From contig NZ_JABRWO010000004.1 of the NCBI RefSeq assembly GCF_013618625.1, forward strand, positions 1 to 64,000: DNA of 64,000 bases, written 5' to 3'. Below the pieces are notes generated by a model that was not told where the DNA came from, ran no database searches, and saw nothing but the letters and a program-made list of their open reading frames with translations. A program made the translations under genes and the position numbers. Each line of letters begins with the position of its first letter. Position 1 is the stretch's first letter. The DNA is from Bremerella alba. Lineage in GTDB: Bacteria > Planctomycetota > Planctomycetia > Pirellulales > Pirellulaceae. Shown piece by piece: positions 1 through 7,877 of the stretch.

Positions 1-15
1 GATCACCTCCTTTCT
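1..15 (+). rRNA. rrs: 16S rRNA, 3' end only
   Basis: The window opens with GATCACCTCCTTTCT, the universal 3' terminus of bacterial 16S rRNA including the anti-Shine-Dalgarno core CCTCC. The body of the gene lies upstream of the window on the plus strand. No spacer tRNA and no 23S start follow; a terminator lies about 100 bases downstream. This fits the unlinked rRNA genes known in Pirellula-type planctomycetes. Confidence 0.9.
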
Positions 16-113
16 AAGGAAAACTTTTGGTTCAGCGGTTTTCACGAACCCAATATGAACCTCAAGTGGGACGACCACCCATCACTCAATCATGTCACTA
101 CCTTATTTATATT

Positions 114-152
114 AAAGCCTCTTCGAGTTATTCGCTCGAAGAGGCTTTTTTT
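114..152. terminator. Rho-independent terminator after 16S rRNA
   Basis: A perfect 12-bp stem (116-127 with 135-146, which A-T pairs extend to 114-148) closes a 7-base loop and is followed by a run of T to 152. It ends the 16S transcript. Because A residues flank the left side it may also act weakly on minus-strand transcription. Bases 153-336 show no gene. Confidence 0.9.
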
Positions 153-336
153 CGTGCGCGTAGCAGCTAACTTTTTCTAATCGACGACGTCTAGATTGAT
201 TGTCGTCAGAATGTTGCTTTGCGATTACGCCCGTAAGCTGTCTTCCCGACGGCTTGAGAGAAATAGCCGACCCAGCAAGAGCCGGGTCGAGCGATCTATC
301 TTCAAACCCAATATGACTGAGATCCGAGCGTGCGTG

Positions 337-1881
337 CTATGCGCCATCATCTGGCAAGAAGGTGACCTTGCGATCGTTCGCTACTTTTTCGCCGGGCGTG
401 CAGCGTCCCTGCTCGACCTGATGTTTGAGCAGTTCCAATAGTTGCTTCACCTGTTCAGGATGGCTCTCGACTAGATTCTCTTGCTCGCTGGGATCAGAGC
501 TCAAATCGAACAGTTGCATCGACGGCAAACCTTGTTTGACGGCCGCAGGCTCTCTAGGCGCACTCCAGCCACCACTTCCACGAGATAGGCAAAGCTTCCA
601 GTTGCCTTGCCGAATGGCAAAATGACCTGAGATCGAATGACTTACCAGTGAGTCACGCCCCGAGGCGTCCTCTCCTTCAAAGATCGGTACTAGGCTAAAC
701 CCGTCTTCCCCTCCACTAGGTCTTAGGGACTGCTGAGTTATGGTCGCCAGGGTTGAGTAAATATCGGTTAGGCACGTCAGGGCGTTGGTTTTACCCCCTT
801 TTTTCGATATGTCCCGGCCATCGAACGATTAAGGGAACGCGATGCCCCCCTTCGTAAATATCGGCCTTGTGTCCGCGATAGGCTGCACTCGGGTCATGCC
901 CTTTTTCTAACAGCAGCGGAATGTTTGCCTGAGGTGAACAGCCATTATCGCTGGTAAAGAAAACCAGTGTATTGTCATCAAGTTGGTTTTCCTTCAAAGC
1001 CGCGAACAATTCCCCCATATGATGATCGACCTGCATCACAAAGTCGCCGTATGGGTTCAATCCGCTGGCGTCCTTGAATGGCGGGATAGGCACAATCGGC
1101 GTGTGAGGTGCCGGCAACGCCAAGTAAAGAAAGAAAGGTTGACCAGCACGGTCTGCTTTGGCTTGCTCTTGAACGTAGGTAACCGACTTTTCAAAGAGAT
1201 GCGGCAAAACATCGTCGATGACAAAATCAGGACTGATCGGCCCCTTTCGGTACCAGCCATAGCGATCTTCTTTTGCAGTCACCCCTTCCTCGCGTTGAGG
1301 AACCGCCGTTATGCGCCCCGTATCTACCCAAACATAAGGCGGCATGTCGAGCGAACCGCAATGTCCGTAGTACTGATCAAAACCGTTAATATCTGGTCCG
1401 TTGGTGACCGGTTTAGTGAAGTCGATCTTGCCATTTTTCTTGTGCCAGTCCCAACCGAGATGCCACTTGCCGATCATAGCGGTGTGGTAGCCGGCAGCTT
1501 TCATTAAGTGCCCCAGCGTAGGGCGGTCGGCTGGAATAAGATGTTCGCTCGTTCCGCTCAAAACACCGCGAGCGAGTCGTGAACGCCAGTTGTATCGACC
1601 GGTCAAAAGGCCGTATCGCGTAGGGGTACAAACCGAACTGGGTGTATGAGCATCTAAAAACGTTAGGCCTTCGGCGGCCATCTGCTCAAGATTGGGCGTC
1701 TTGATTTTGCAGTTGGGGTTCGTTGCCGAGACATCACCCACGCCCATGTCATCCGCCATCACGACTATGACGTTCGGCTGTTTTGCTTTATCTCGTTCAG
1801 AGGCGATCCCAAACGTGGTTACCAGCAGGACAAAACTTACCGCGCCGACCAATAGCCGACCAATAACATTCGACGATTCAT
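337..1881 (-). pseudogene. sulfatase (arylsulfatase family), frameshifted
   Basis: This is a formylglycine-dependent sulfatase of the alkaline-phosphatase superfamily, expected to be exported and to hydrolyse sulfate esters. Family features include the metal-binding start NVIVVMADDMG, the CTPTR core (Cys to formylglycine, then Pro and Arg) and GKWHLG. The reading frame is broken twice. An 11-bp tandem duplication (1844-1865) lies inside the signal-peptide codons: removing one copy joins an ATG at 1881 (MNRRMLLVGAVSF...) in frame to the body. An extra base in the A6G5 run at 794-804 puts a stop at 791, while the C-terminal part continues in another frame to 337. The longest intact frame (791-1963) uses unrelated upstream codons. 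It could be a sequencing error or phase variation rather than a fixed pseudogene. It lies just after the HD-GYP gene on the same strand. Confidence 0.75.
1844..1865. repeat. 11-bp perfect tandem duplication in sulfatase start
   Basis: GCCGACCAATA occurs twice back to back on the plus strand, at 1844-1854 and 1855-1865. Eleven bases is not a multiple of three, so the duplication shifts the frame of the sulfatase signal peptide. The unduplicated sequence would encode a normal positively charged and hydrophobic leader. Confidence 0.85.
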
Positions 1882-1969
1882 GATCCAAGCGATATCCAGA
1901 AGAGCAGGGAGGAGTGAAAAGACCGGAGCCTTTTATATTAACCTCGCTTCGATCAGGATGCATCCCTTG

Positions 1970-3016
1970 TCAGTTGATCTCCGTCAACTCGCACGTTGTT
2001 TCAGTAGGATCGGAGTATAACTGCACAAAGCGTACGAAATCTTCCTTGCAAGATTCAAACGCCCGAACGACTTCCGGATCGAAATGCTTTCCGCTTCCGT
2101 CGCAAATAATGCTCTCAGCATACGCAGTGCTAAACGCATCCTTATAGATGCGTCTGGTCGTTAATGCATCGTACACATCGGCTACAGCAACAATACGCGC
2201 CGCGAGGGGAATCTCTAGCCCGCTCAATCCAAAGGGATAGCCACTCCCATCCCATTTCTCGTGGTGGGCCACCGCAATGTCTTTGGCCATCTGCAGAAAT
2301 TTGGCTTTTGGAAACTGCTTGAGCGCTGCGTCAAGCGTTTCCGCTCCGAGGATCGTATGCTTCTTCATGACCTCGAACTCGTCCTTGGTCAGCTTGCCTG
2401 GCTTGAGCAGAACGCCGTCCGGAATGCCAACCTTGCCAATATCGTGAAGGGGGCTCGTCTGGTAAATTAATCGCACAAATTCGCCGTCGATCACCTGAGA
2501 AAACTGGGGGAGTGCCGACATCTCTCGGGCCAACCGGCGCGAGTACTGCCGAACCCGTTCCAGATGTTGGCCTGTTTCTGTATCACGCGATTCCGCCAAA
2601 CGTGCCAACGCGAAAATGACTAAGTCACGTGATTCCAATCCGATCAGACGAATACCAGCATTGATCCGCGCCAAAAGTTCTGGTGGGTTAAAGGGCTTGA
2701 CCATGAAGTCATCTGCCCCAGATGCCATGCCTTCCACGATCTCGTCATTTCGACCGCGACTGGTCAGCAAGATACTGTAAATGTAATGCTCGGTGAAACG
2801 CTCCCGGATCTCACGGCATAGTTCCAGGCCGTTCATCATCGGCATTTCCCAGTCCGTCACGACGATCTGAATCTCATTCACTTCGAGCGTCTTGACCGCT
2901 TCGACGCCATTGATCGCGGTGAACACCAAGAAGCCTTCCCGCGTCAAATAGCTCTCGATCATATCGAGTGCGATGTCGTCATCGTCGACCACTAAAATAC
3001 TGGTGCGTGTGTCCAT
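1970..3016 (-). CDS. REC/HD-GYP response regulator, c-di-GMP phosphodiesterase
   Basis: This 348-residue RpfG-like protein has an N-terminal receiver (residues 1-120, acidic DDDD near residue 11, phospho-acceptor D55 in TDWEMP, conserved K107) and a C-terminal HD-GYP domain (about 130-320). The catalytic signatures are intact: HDIGKVGIPD at 191-200 and HHEKWDGSGYP at 251-261. By family it degrades cyclic di-GMP when phosphorylated. Its start lies 2 bases beyond the stop of the Amt-histidine kinase gene, so the two are almost certainly co-transcribed and the kinase is the likely phosphodonor. No DNA-binding domain is present; output is through the second messenger. Confidence 0.93.
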   Translation of the reverse strand: MDTRTSILVVDDDDIALDMIESYLTREGFLVFTAINGVEAVKTLEVNEIQIVVTDWEMPMMNGLELCREIRERFTEHYIYSILLTSRGRNDEIVEGMASGADDFMVKPFNPPELLARINAGIRLIGLESRDLVIFALARLAESRDTETGQHLERVRQYSRRLAREMSALPQFSQVIDGEFVRLIYQTSPLHDIGKVGIPDGVLLKPGKLTKDEFEVMKKHTILGAETLDAALKQFPKAKFLQMAKDIAVAHHEKWDGSGYPFGLSGLEIPLAARIVAVADVYDALTTRRIYKDAFSTAYAESIICDGSGKHFDPEVVRAFESCKEDFVRFVQLYSDPTETTCELTEIN

Positions 3017-3018
3017 TC

Positions 3019-6000
3019 CTATCGATCTCCTTTTGCAGGATTATCTGCTTTCATCAGGTGGGCAATGGCCGCTTCGCACATGTCGAACTTTAGACTGAGA
3101 TCTTGCATCAAACGCTCATATCCTTCAGCCTGCTGCTCCCGAGCAGCAGACTCGATGGTACCAGCAACACTCGAAACGGGCTGAGCTGCCACATTCGCAG
3201 CCATCCCTTTTAGGGAGTGAGCGACTTGAATCACCTGGCCCATGTTCCTGTTCTGAACGTGTTGACCAAGGAGTGCGATCTCCGACTTTGCTTTGACCGT
3301 AAACTTTTGTAGAACCCGCTGAATCAGGCTCTCGTCATTTCCACACCGTTCACGAAGTTCAGCGAGAGAAATCTGCTCTTGGTGAATTGCATCAGGAATA
3401 CCCGAAGAGGCTTGCTCGGCAACGTCCCCTGAAGCTTGATCCGAGACCGGTGACATTCGCTGGTCCAGTTGTTTCAGGATGGTTTGAATTAATTGCTGAC
3501 GATTGACTGGCTTCATAACGTAATCATTCATGCCGGCCGCAAGGCAACGATCTTGATCCCCCTTAATGGCCTGCGCGGTGAGTGCCACGATCGGCATACC
3601 TTGAAGCTTCGGAAGATCCGAAGATGCCATCTGGCGGATTTTTCGAGTCGCCTCGAAGCCGTCCATTTCCGGCATTTCGCAGTCCATTAACACTAGAGCA
3701 ATCTCCGCCCTGCTTACCTTGTCGACCGCTTCTCGTCCGTTTTCGGCCAGCATAACCTGGAACCCTTCGGCTTGAAGAATTTCATGGGCAACCAGTCGAT
3801 TGATCTCGTTATCATCTACGACAAGAATCGTTGCGTCCTGGTGACGGCGATCATTGATTGGTAAGGTTTCCGCTTCTCTGCGAGCTTGCATCTCATTTGA
3901 ATGCCGGCCACCGGATAAAGAAACCAGCGTGTCGAGCAATCGCGACTGACGGATAGGCTTAGTCAGGCACGTCATTTCCAATCGCTTAAGTGCATCGCTA
4001 GATATATCACGATCGTACGATGTGAGCATCAACAGCTTGGTATCGCGATACGCTTGTTGCTGATGAATGCGGTCGGCCAGCGCTAAACCGTCCATCTCTG
4101 GCATAATATGGTCGAGAATTGCCAACTGGAATGGGGTGTTCCTTTCTGCCGCTTCCTTCATCAAATCAAGGGCCCGCTTTCCACTACTAGCGGTTGTTGT
4201 CTCGACACCCCAGGACTGCAACTGCTCTTTAAGAATTTGAAGATTCATATGGTTATCGTCGACCGCTAGAACCCGCAGGCCCTGGACGTTAGGAATAACA
4301 TCGCAAGTCGATCGCTCGGTGCACTGCAAAGGAATCTTGAACCAGAAAGTCGATCCCTTTCCTGCCTCGCTATAGACGCCAATTTCGCCTCCCATGAGTT
4401 CGACAAGCTGTTTACAAATTGCCAGCCCAAGCCCCGTTCCTCCGTAGTTCCGCGTGGTTGAGGCATCCACTTGCGAGAAAGCTTTGAACAAGCGATCGAG
4501 GCGGCCTTGCGGAATACCAATCCCGGTATCTTCCACCGCAAACTGAACGAACGCCTTGTTCTCCATATTCGGATCGCTTTGTTTATTTGCCAGAGTGACA
4601 TGCAAGTTCACGCCACCATGTTCCGTAAACTTGACCGCATTGGCGAACAAGTTGATTAACACCTGGCGAATTCGCTCTGGATCGCCAACCACCGCTTGGG
4701 GAACATCTGGTCCAATGCAACAGTTGAGTTCCAGTCCGCGCGTACGTCCTTGGGCTGAGAACATCTCTGGCACCGATTCCACCAGGTCGTGAACGACGAA
4801 CTCTGTGGTTTCAAACTCGATGCCACCTGCTTCAATCTTCGAGAGATCGAGAATGTCGCTAATTAGGTGCAATAGAGTCCCAGCCGAACTCTTTGCTAGA
4901 TCCACAAAACGTTGTTGGTTATCTTCCAGCTTGGTAGCAGCCAACAAATCGAGAAAGCCAATGATGCCATTAAGAGGCGTGCGGATTTCGTGACTCATGC
5001 TCGCCAGGAAGTCACTCTTGGCGCGATTGGCCGCATCGGCCGCGTTACGCTCGGCCTCGAAGTAGTGTGCTTTGCGCCGCTCGGTGATGTCCTCTACGGT
5101 CCCTTCGTAGTACGAGACATTTCCCTCGGGATCGCGGCGAACCGATGCATTTTCTGAGATCCACATCGTCTCGCCATCGGCCCGTCGGATTTCCGATTCA
5201 AAACTAAACACGACCCCCTCGTAGCCAAGGGTTTCGATGAATTGGGCGCGGCGATCCGGTTCGATATATACCTGACTGGCAATATCCGTAATCGACTCCG
5301 TCAATTCGATTAGATTCTCATATCCCAACATCCGAGCCAGCGCTGGATTGATGGTCATGAATTGCCCTTGAGGAGTCGTCTGATAGATTCCTTCGACCGC
5401 ATTCTCAAAGATCCCGCGGAAACGCGACTCGGCTTCGGTACGCTGCTTCATCTCTTTGTTGACGCATTCGAGCACTCGGTTGTACTCGGCAGCGATCTGA
5501 CCGACTTCCGTGTGCGGCTCGATGTCAACCTTCTGCGAGAAGTCGCCTTGCTCGCGATGACGAGACATGTTCGTGAGCAAGTCAATCAGTTCGGTACTCG
5601 CACCATGCTCCGAGATATTTAGGCCAGCGACTTCGTGCTCGGCCGATGTCCGGAAAGGCAGCACCAAATTGATCAGGTAAATCAGCGTGAAGCCCCCACC
5701 AAACGAAAGCGTGGCACAAACGGCAACCCCTTTTAACTGAACCCAAAACTGCGACCAGGCAGTCATGCCTTCGCCAAAGTGGCTAGGGTCGGCCAGGAAA
5801 GCGAGGGCCAACGTACCGAACGCGCCAGCACATGCGTGGGCGGGGAAAGCACCGATGACATCGTCGATCTTCAGCTTGGGTAAAAGCTCCGTTACCAAGC
5901 AACAGATCACGCCGGCACCACACCCGATAGCAACGGCAGCCCAAGGGGCCACGATATGACACGACGCCGTAATACCAACGAGCCCCGCGACAACACCATT

Positions 6001-6795
6001 CATCGTATGTCCAACGTCGGGACGACGATGAATGAGCCACGAGCATGACAAACAAGCTAATCCACCAAAGGCCGCTGCCAAGTTCGTGTTCACAATGATC
6101 AGCGGCACCGAGTCGTTCATCGCCAACGTACTTCCGCCGTTGAAACCGAACCAACCAAACCACAGCATCAACACGCCAAAGGTTGCCAGTGTCAGGTTAT
6201 GCCCATGAATACCAGGGTTTTCTCCTTCGAAACGTCCAATGCGAGGTCCAATCACAAGGATCGCCGCCAGTGCTACCCAGCCGCCCACCGAGTGAACCAC
6301 CGTTGAGCCAGCGAAGTCGATGAAACCTTCCCGGGCCAGCCAGCCAGAAGCAGTGCCATCGGCCGCACCTCCCCAAGCCCAATGGCCGAACAGCGGATAA
6401 ATTACACCGGAAACGATTAAGGCGATGATGAAATAACCGCGAAAGCGAATGCGTTCGGCAACCGCACCAGAGATGATGGTTGTCGCCGTACCGCAAAAGA
6501 CCATCTGAAAGATAAAGAATGCCATCAGCCAAGGCGAAGCGTCTTCACCAAGGCAGAACATCGTGGTCCCGAACCAACCGTGATAGCTGGCACCGAACAT
6601 AATCGCGAAGCCAAACAGCCAATACACGGCCGCCGAAGCGCAAAAGTCGACCAGGTTCTTAAGCGCCACATTAAAGCTGTTCTTGGCACGAACCAGTCCA
6701 CTTTCCAAAAGACAGAAGCCTCCCTGCATAAGCATGACCAGGGCGGCACAAATTAGCATCCAAGCAATATCGAGTTGTGTTAGGGCGGACGGCAT
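3019..6795 (-). CDS. ammonium sensor: Amt-PAS-hybrid histidine kinase fusion
   Basis: This 1258-residue membrane protein begins with a complete Amt/AmtB ammonium channel (residues 1-385, about 11 membrane helices, pore histidines H168 and H320). It continues with a linker, a PAS domain with PAC (about 455-575), HisKA (SHEIRTPLNG, H602), HATPase (N719, VEDTGIGIP, GGTGLGL), receiver 1 (D895), receiver 2 (D1038) and an HPt domain (AHSLKG, H1193). The architecture matches the Amt5 ammonium sensor kinase of the planctomycete Kuenenia stuttgartiensis, so it probably binds ammonium and starts a phosphorelay. Inference: H602 to a receiver to H1193, then to the adjacent REC/HD-GYP protein. The 290-base leader upstream has no other gene. 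No GlnK gene is nearby. Confidence 0.93.
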   Translation of the reverse strand: MPSALTQLDIAWMLICAALVMLMQGGFCLLESGLVRAKNSFNVALKNLVDFCASAAVYWLFGFAIMFGASYHGWFGTTMFCLGEDASPWLMAFFIFQMVFCGTATTIISGAVAERIRFRGYFIIALIVSGVIYPLFGHWAWGGAADGTASGWLAREGFIDFAGSTVVHSVGGWVALAAILVIGPRIGRFEGENPGIHGHNLTLATFGVLMLWFGWFGFNGGSTLAMNDSVPLIIVNTNLAAAFGGLACLSCSWLIHRRPDVGHTMNGVVAGLVGITASCHIVAPWAAVAIGCGAGVICCLVTELLPKLKIDDVIGAFPAHACAGAFGTLALAFLADPSHFGEGMTAWSQFWVQLKGVAVCATLSFGGGFTLIYLINLVLPFRTSAEHEVAGLNISEHGASTELIDLLTNMSRHREQGDFSQKVDIEPHTEVGQIAAEYNRVLECVNKEMKQRTEAESRFRGIFENAVEGIYQTTPQGQFMTINPALARMLGYENLIELTESITDIASQVYIEPDRRAQFIETLGYEGVVFSFESEIRRADGETMWISENASVRRDPEGNVSYYEGTVEDITERRKAHYFEAERNAADAANRAKSDFLASMSHEIRTPLNGIIGFLDLLAATKLEDNQQRFVDLAKSSAGTLLHLISDILDLSKIEAGGIEFETTEFVVHDLVESVPEMFSAQGRTRGLELNCCIGPDVPQAVVGDPERIRQVLINLFANAVKFTEHGGVNLHVTLANKQSDPNMENKAFVQFAVEDTGIGIPQGRLDRLFKAFSQVDASTTRNYGGTGLGLAICKQLVELMGGEIGVYSEAGKGSTFWFKIPLQCTERSTCDVIPNVQGLRVLAVDDNHMNLQILKEQLQSWGVETTTASSGKRALDLMKEAAERNTPFQLAILDHIMPEMDGLALADRIHQQQAYRDTKLLMLTSYDRDISSDALKRLEMTCLTKPIRQSRLLDTLVSLSGGRHSNEMQARREAETLPINDRRHQDATILVVDDNEINRLVAHEILQAEGFQVMLAENGREAVDKVSRAEIALVLMDCEMPEMDGFEATRKIRQMASSDLPKLQGMPIVALTAQAIKGDQDRCLAAGMNDYVMKPVNRQQLIQTILKQLDQRMSPVSDQASGDVAEQASSGIPDAIHQEQISLAELRERCGNDESLIQRVLQKFTVKAKSEIALLGQHVQNRNMGQVIQVAHSLKGMAANVAAQPVSSVAGTIESAAREQQAEGYERLMQDLSLKFDMCEAAIAHLMKADNPAKGDR

Positions 6796-7085
6796 GTTTC
6801 CGTAATTCCGTGAAGATCTCGCATGAGTTGTCTATGGCATCTCGTTCCGCCTCGAATCGAGATTCCTCCAGGGCTACAGCCAACCACCCTAAGGAAGCTG
6901 CCTTCAGCAATCAAAAAACCTTAGGTTGCGAATATTTTTCCATGCCAAAGTTTCGGCAGAAAGCATGATCGTTTTTTGATCACACGCTTCGCCGCAAACA
7001 CGAATGGTTCGTGTTGTAACGATCAGGCCGAAGATAAGCCCGCGCGATTTCCCTCGTGAGCTGGGAAGACAAAGACCGCTTGTCT
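6796..7085. other. intergenic leader of the Amt-kinase operon
   Basis: No gene was recognised here. A perfect 8-bp inverted repeat AACACGAA-TGG-TTCGTGTT (6998-7016) has no T-tract in either direction and could be an operator. A weak GG-N10-GC sigma-54-like motif lies at 6926-6942 on the minus strand, but the match is partial. Confidence 0.4.
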
Positions 7086-7877
7086 TTAAGGCTCGCCTCG
7101 TACCAACTGCAGACCGAAGATTTCAACATCCACTCCTGGAGAAAAATGCGCATAAGCAGGGGGCTCAGCGGGGATCGTAAGACCCGAAGCAGTCACAAGT
7201 GAGTCCTCGATGTCCAATAATTCGACCTCGTGAGCGGGGTAGGGGGAGTGATGCACCTGGCCGGAATATAGTCTTCCGCGATGCTCCAAAAACAACAGGT
7301 ATCGCTCGAGAAAGAAGTGTTCGAGCGATCCAGGCTGTGAAGCTTTCAAAGCCTGACCAATTCGGTAACTCACCTTATGCCGCACTTTGCCACAGGGACG
7401 CGAGGTTTCGAAGATGATTTCATCTCCGGTGCGAGCCAGGCTCATCGTGGCATGGTAATAGGGCAGCCCCCAAAACTGCCGAGCACCCCAAACGGCCAAC
7501 CGATTGGCCGCATCGAGTGACAAAAAGTAAACGCCTGGCCGACTACCGTGATAAACATACGTGCGGACGTTTGTCTCTAAAAAATTGATCGAAGCCCACT
7601 CAGGCCACCTGGCGTTGCGCACCCCTTCCATCGCGAATGGAACCACTCCGACATAAGCAACACCCTCGAAGCAATCGATCTCTAAGCTGGCAGGCACCAA
7701 CGGTCGTAAGACTTCCAGGGGAACCGGCCAATGCAGAAAGAGCAAGGACCTCCATCGCTGATACCCTCGTACTTTTTGCTTCGGACGAATCGTTGGCGTT
7801 ATGCGGTCGATCATTACGCACTTCCCATGATCAGAAGCAATATAACTAGAACGCTTCTTAGGTGGCTGTGGCCTCAT
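7086..7877 (-). CDS. DUF2071 (YqjF-like) protein
   Basis: This protein of up to 263 residues matches the DUF2071/YqjF family by its pattern: RSLLFLHWPVP, LRPLVPASLEID, AYVGVVPFAMEGV, an FLETNVRTYV segment and an ARQFWGLPYYHA segment. The fold is related to acetoacetate decarboxylase but no catalytic lysine assignment can be made here, and the substrate is unknown. It has no signal peptide or membrane helix. Its ATG at 7877 abuts the stop of the propeller gene at 7878, so the pair is probably one transcript. A second ATG at 7814 (MIDRITPTIRPK) has a GGGAAG 8 bases upstream and may be the true start. Confidence 0.8.
   Translation of the reverse strand: MRPQPPKKRSSYIASDHGKCVMIDRITPTIRPKQKVRGYQRWRSLLFLHWPVPLEVLRPLVPASLEIDCFEGVAYVGVVPFAMEGVRNARWPEWASINFLETNVRTYVYHGSRPGVYFLSLDAANRLAVWGARQFWGLPYYHATMSLARTGDEIIFETSRPCGKVRHKVSYRIGQALKASQPGSLEHFFLERYLLFLEHRGRLYSGQVHHSPYPAHEVELLDIEDSLVTASGLTIPAEPPAYAHFSPGVDVEIFGLQLVRGEP

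Noticed and set aside
799-804. programmed ribosomal frameshift in the sulfatase at the A6G5 run
   Set aside because: The downstream frame needs +1 or -2, not the -1 shift typical of A-rich slippery heptamers, and the second lesion at the start would still break the gene.
6926-6942. sigma-54-like GG-N10-GC motif before the ammonium-sensor gene
   Set aside because: Only part of the consensus is met (TGGAAA and TTCGC in place of TGGCAC and TTGC), and chance matches of this quality are common.
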